Origin: an uncultured Eubacteriales bacterium
Lineage (GTDB): Bacteria > Bacillota > Clostridia > Christensenellales > UBA1242
DNA: 6,534 nucleotides
NCBI GenBank assembly: GCA_902796635.1
Contig: CADBPU010000006.1
Coordinates: forward strand, 1 to 6,534
Direction: 5' to 3'
Within the stretch, counting starts at the first letter, position 1. Each line of letters opens with the position of its first letter. The position numbers and the translations under genes are program-made. A model generated the notes under the pieces. The model saw only the letters and a program-made list of their open reading frames with translations, did no database searches and had not been told where the DNA came from. Below are positions 4,937 through 6,534 of this stretch, piece after piece.

Positions 4937-4974
4937 TAATTTTGAATATTAAAAAAATAAATATAGATTAAAAC

Positions 4975-5010
4975 AAAAAATGAGCATCCTTTATGGTTTT
5001 GCTCATTTTT
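4975..5010 (-). terminator. Terminator of the rplJ-rplL operon
   Basis: AAAAATGAGC and GCTCATTTTT (5010-5001 with 4985-4976 on the minus strand) form a ten-pair stem around a 15-nt loop, followed by a T run. It starts about 45 nt past the rplL stop. The symmetry would also stop plus-strand transcription. Confidence 0.85.
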
Positions 5011-5054
5011 ATTCGCATTATTTTTTTGCAACTATTTGTTGCTGATATAAACAA

Positions 5055-5426
5055 TTATTTAAGTTCAACAGTAGCGCCAACTGCTTTGAGTTTTTCTGCA
5101 ATTTCTTTACCTTCTGCTGGTGCAACATTTTCTTTAATAACTGATGGAACGTTGTCGCAAAGTGCTTTTGCTTCGCCAAGACCAAGACCTGTGATTTCTC
5201 TAACTACCTTGATTGTTGGAATTTTTTGTGCTGCGTCAATAGCTGTCATATGAACAGTTACTGATGTTGGTTCTTCTTCTGCTGCTGCAGCTGCTGCTGG
5301 TGCTGCACCAACTGATACTGCTGCTGCGCTTACTCCAAATTCTTCTTCTATCATCTTAACTAATTCGTTAAGTTCTACTACTGAAAGTTCTTTAACTTCT
5401 TCTACAAATTTCTTCAAATCTGCCAT
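5055..5426 (-). CDS. rplL: 50S ribosomal protein L7/L12 (bL12)
   Basis: The protein is 123 aa, the normal length. Residues 1-32 form the dimerisation domain that binds the L10 C-terminal helix. An Ala-rich hinge (about 34-50) follows, then the globular domain that recruits EF-Tu, EF-G, IF2 and RF3 to the ribosome stalk. The factor-binding helix QKIPTIKVVREITGLGL keeps the Lys, Ile-Lys and Arg equivalents of E. coli K65, I69-K70 and R73. Oddities are a Gly after GLGL, where most homologues have Lys, and a Cys in the next helix (EAKALCD). The start has AAGGAG (5441-5436) 9 nt upstream. It is the second gene of the operon, 93 nt after rplJ, and is translated in excess over L10 because four to six copies occupy each stalk. 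rpoB does not follow. Confidence 0.98.
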   Translation of the reverse strand: MADLKKFVEEVKELSVVELNELVKMIEEEFGVSAAAVSVGAAPAAAAAAEEEPTSVTVHMTAIDAAQKIPTIKVVREITGLGLGEAKALCDNVPSVIKENVAPAEGKEIAEKLKAVGATVELK

Positions 5427-5483
5427 TTTTAATTTCTCCTTAAAATTATATTTTTAATGTTTTTTTATGATTTTTTTATATTT

Positions 5484-5512
5484 TTTGCTTAAAAATCATT
5501 AAAATAAGCAAA
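5484..5512 (-). other. Intergenic hairpin between rplJ and rplL
   Basis: TTTGCTTA and TAAGCAAA (5512-5505 with 5491-5484 on the minus strand) pair perfectly over 8 bp around a 13-nt AT-rich loop. An A-rich run, not a T run, follows on the coding strand, so it is not an intrinsic terminator. It could be a processing or stability element that helps set the higher L7/L12 yield. Confidence 0.4.
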
Positions 5513-5519
5513 TTTTTTA

Positions 5520-6005
5520 TTATTTTTTGTCTGCAACTGCTTTAAGACCAATAGCAAGTTTTTGCATAGGTGCTTTGAGTAAGAATGCAAGTTTTGCATA
5601 AAGTTCTTCTCTTGAAGGAATGTTTGCAAGTTGTTTTACATATTTTTCATCAACAACTTTTCCATTTACGATACCGAACTTTATTTCCAATTTTTCATTT
5701 TCTTTTGCTGCATTGCTGATAACTTTTGCAACACCAACTTCGTCTTTATAGTCTATTGCAACACTTGTTGAACCATGAAGATATTCATCTGCGCCTTCAA
5801 TACCAAGTTCTTTGAGTGCTCTTTGAAGCAAAGTGTTTTTGTAAACTTTGTAATCACTTTCTGCGTTTCTAACATCTGCACGAAGTTTTGTGTCGCTTTC
5901 AACATTAGTTCCCAAGAAACTTACAAATACAACTGATTTTGCTTTGCCGAGTTTTTCTTTGATTTCTTCAACAAGTTGTTTTTTGTTTTCTAAATTTGCG
6001 CTCAA
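5520..6005 (-). CDS. rplJ: 50S ribosomal protein L10 (uL10)
   Basis: The protein is 161 aa. It is the base of the ribosomal stalk: the N-terminal globular domain binds 23S rRNA near L11 (here KKQLVEEIKEKL, then a KSVVFVSFLGTN strand and YKVYKNTLLQRAL), and the C-terminal helix (about 130-161, SREELYAKLAFLLKAPMQKL) carries L7/L12 dimers. The start codon is TTG (6005-6003), supported by a strong AAGGAGG (6020-6014) 8 nt upstream and by alignment with the usual L10 N-terminus. Translation and transcription are expected to be autoregulated by the L10-L12 complex binding the leader at 6006-6164. rplK and rplA, which commonly precede it, are absent; a divergent glycosyltransferase gene lies there instead. 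Confidence 0.97.
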   Translation of the reverse strand: MSANLENKKQLVEEIKEKLGKAKSVVFVSFLGTNVESDTKLRADVRNAESDYKVYKNTLLQRALKELGIEGADEYLHGSTSVAIDYKDEVGVAKVISNAAKENEKLEIKFGIVNGKVVDEKYVKQLANIPSREELYAKLAFLLKAPMQKLAIGLKAVADKK

Positions 6006-6164
6006 TTCTATTTCCTCCTTTTAATAATGCGATTATTAAAAAAGTTTCCTGTGCTAGGCACAAGAAACCGTGAAATATCATCATGATTAATTGTCCCTAT
6101 ACAAGCAACGCGATGCGTTTTATGATTTCTCACTTGTAGTCTTTGGCACGAACTTATTTAATAC
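6006..6164 (-). ncRNA. Ribosomal L10 leader RNA with attenuator
   Basis: This is a 159-nt untranslated leader between the rplJ promoter and start codon. In the RNA, CTACAAG and CTTGTA (6138-6133 with 6105-6100) close an arm whose tip is AACGC/GCGTT (6119-6115 with 6111-6107). A purine-rich GTGAGAAATCAT (6133-6122) can instead pair with ATGATATTTCAC (about 6081-6070), just before the attenuator hairpin. Position, length and architecture match the L10 leader family (Rfam L10_leader), in which excess L10(L12)4 binds a kink-turn-like site and favours termination. The exact protein-binding internal loop was not proven here. Confidence 0.8.
6038..6068 (-). terminator. Attenuator hairpin in the rplJ leader
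   Basis: On the minus strand GTTTCTTGTGC (6068-6058) pairs with GCACAGGAAAC (6054-6044) around CTA, with a single G-U pair, and is followed by six T (6043-6038). It lies 33 nt upstream of the rplJ start codon. Directly after it, TTTTAATAAT and ATTATTAAAA (6019-6041) form a second AU-rich hairpin that touches the Shine-Dalgarno, so initiation could also be tuned. Confidence 0.85.
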
Positions 6165-6170
6165 TTGATT

Positions 6171-6198
6171 ATTATATCATAAAAAAAGTATATGTCAA
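6171..6198 (-). promoter_or_regulatory. rplJ-rplL promoter
   Basis: On the minus strand TTGACA (6198-6193), 16 nt and TATAAT (6176-6171), preceded by TGA as an extended -10. Both hexamers are perfect consensus, as expected for a highly expressed ribosomal operon. The predicted start is near 6164. Confidence 0.9.
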
Positions 6199-6255
6199 GC
6201 AAATATTTAATTTTTGTTATAATATTTTTATTATTCGTTTTGCATAATTTATATG

Positions 6256-6284
6256 TTGACCGAAAGAATATTTTATGTTATCAT
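6256..6284 (+). promoter_or_regulatory. Glycosyltransferase promoter, predicted to give a leaderless mRNA
   Basis: TTGACC (6256-6261), 17 nt and an extended -10 TGtTATCAT (6276-6284). The ATG at 6291 begins 6 nt after the -10 box, so the transcript should start at or next to it. It is divergent from the rplJ promoter; the two -35 boxes are about 57 bp apart. Confidence 0.75.
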
Positions 6285-6290
6285 ATTGAT

Positions 6291-6534
6291 ATGAAAAATA
6301 TAGAAAAAAAATTGAATATAGGCCTTTTTGTTGACACATTTTTTCCAATGATAGATGGTGTTATTAATGTTGTTGACAATTATGCCAGACGGCTTGTAAA
6401 ATATGCAAATGTCACAGTATTTACAATAGGATCTAGGGATAAAAATTATGTTGACAATTTTCCATACAAAGTTGTAAGATGTCAAAAATTAGATATTCCG
6501 GGTTTAGATTATGACCTTGGAATGCCAACTTTTG
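6291..6534 (+). CDS. Family 4 glycosyltransferase, N-terminal part (runs off the window)
   Basis: Eighty-one codons are visible, beginning MKNIEKKLNIGLFVDTFFP and continuing through MIDGVINVVDNYARRL and VTVFTIGSR. The first strand, the D-T-F-F-P loop, the D-G-V segment and the long helix ending in ARRL are the start of the GT-B fold of family 4 glycosyltransferases, where the glycine-rich acceptor loop usually reads P-x-x-G-G-V or P-x-x-N-G-V. Close relatives often make glycolipids such as glucosyl-diacylglycerol, which would place it at the inner face of the membrane. The nucleotide-sugar-binding half is beyond the window, so the donor and acceptor cannot be given. No Shine-Dalgarno precedes the ATG. 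Confidence 0.85.
   Translation, partial: MKNIEKKLNIGLFVDTFFPMIDGVINVVDNYARRLVKYANVTVFTIGSRDKNYVDNFPYKVVRCQKLDIPGLDYDLGMPTF

Noticed and set aside
4993..5253. Plus-strand 86-codon frame over the rplL terminator and gene
   Set aside because: It is antisense to rplL, whose identity is certain; its Ala/Ser-rich sequence is the complement of L7/L12 codons.
6273..6485. Minus-strand 70-codon frame near the window end
   Set aside because: It is antisense to the glycosyltransferase N-terminus and would use no recognisable start signal.

Overview
The window is very AT-rich, uses TGG for Trp and TAA as every visible stop codon (standard bacterial code), and carries Gram-positive-style Shine-Dalgarno sites, DegV-family proteins, an XRE regulator fused to a membrane domain, a type IV prepilin and an rplJ-rplL operon with an attenuator-bearing leader. 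This points to a low-GC Bacillota, most likely an uncultured clostridial or related gut-type lineage. The genus cannot be named from the sequence.

Layout. Positions 1-128 (minus) hold the start of a type IV pilin-like prepilin. Positions 380-733 are a tRNA-Arg(ACG) locus of unusual form. A strong promoter is followed by a truncated 5' tRNA copy (425-466), a hairpin-rich insert of about 155 nt that includes an inverted copy of part of the tRNA, and then the intact tRNA (623-699) and its terminator. Positions 787-871 hold a hairpin and a TATAA pentanucleotide repeat. From 917 to 3949 two DegV/FakB-like fatty-acid-binding genes, both on the minus strand, flank two plus-strand genes: an XRE-HTH regulator with four membrane segments and a 122-aa charged, probably coiled-coil protein of unknown function. 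The first degV gene and the regulator are divergent, and two near-identical palindromic operator-like sites lie between them. Positions 4145-4921 (minus) encode a class I SAM-dependent methyltransferase. Positions 5055-6198 (minus) are the rplJ-rplL operon with promoter, leader RNA, attenuator, genes and terminator. Position 6291 to the end (plus) is the N-terminus of a family 4 glycosyltransferase.

How it fits together. Most genes look like single-gene units with their own promoter and terminator; only rplJ-rplL is a clear operon. The best-supported regulatory circuit is the degV1/xre divergon, where a membrane-tethered regulator probably controls itself and perhaps the adjacent lipid-binding protein. 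Three genes (xre, the methyltransferase and the glycosyltransferase) have a -10 box ending 6-7 nt before the ATG and no Shine-Dalgarno, so they are predicted to make leaderless mRNAs. Two others (degV2 and the 122-aa gene) have predicted leaders of only about 10 nt. The most unusual item is the partly duplicated and interrupted tRNA-Arg locus.
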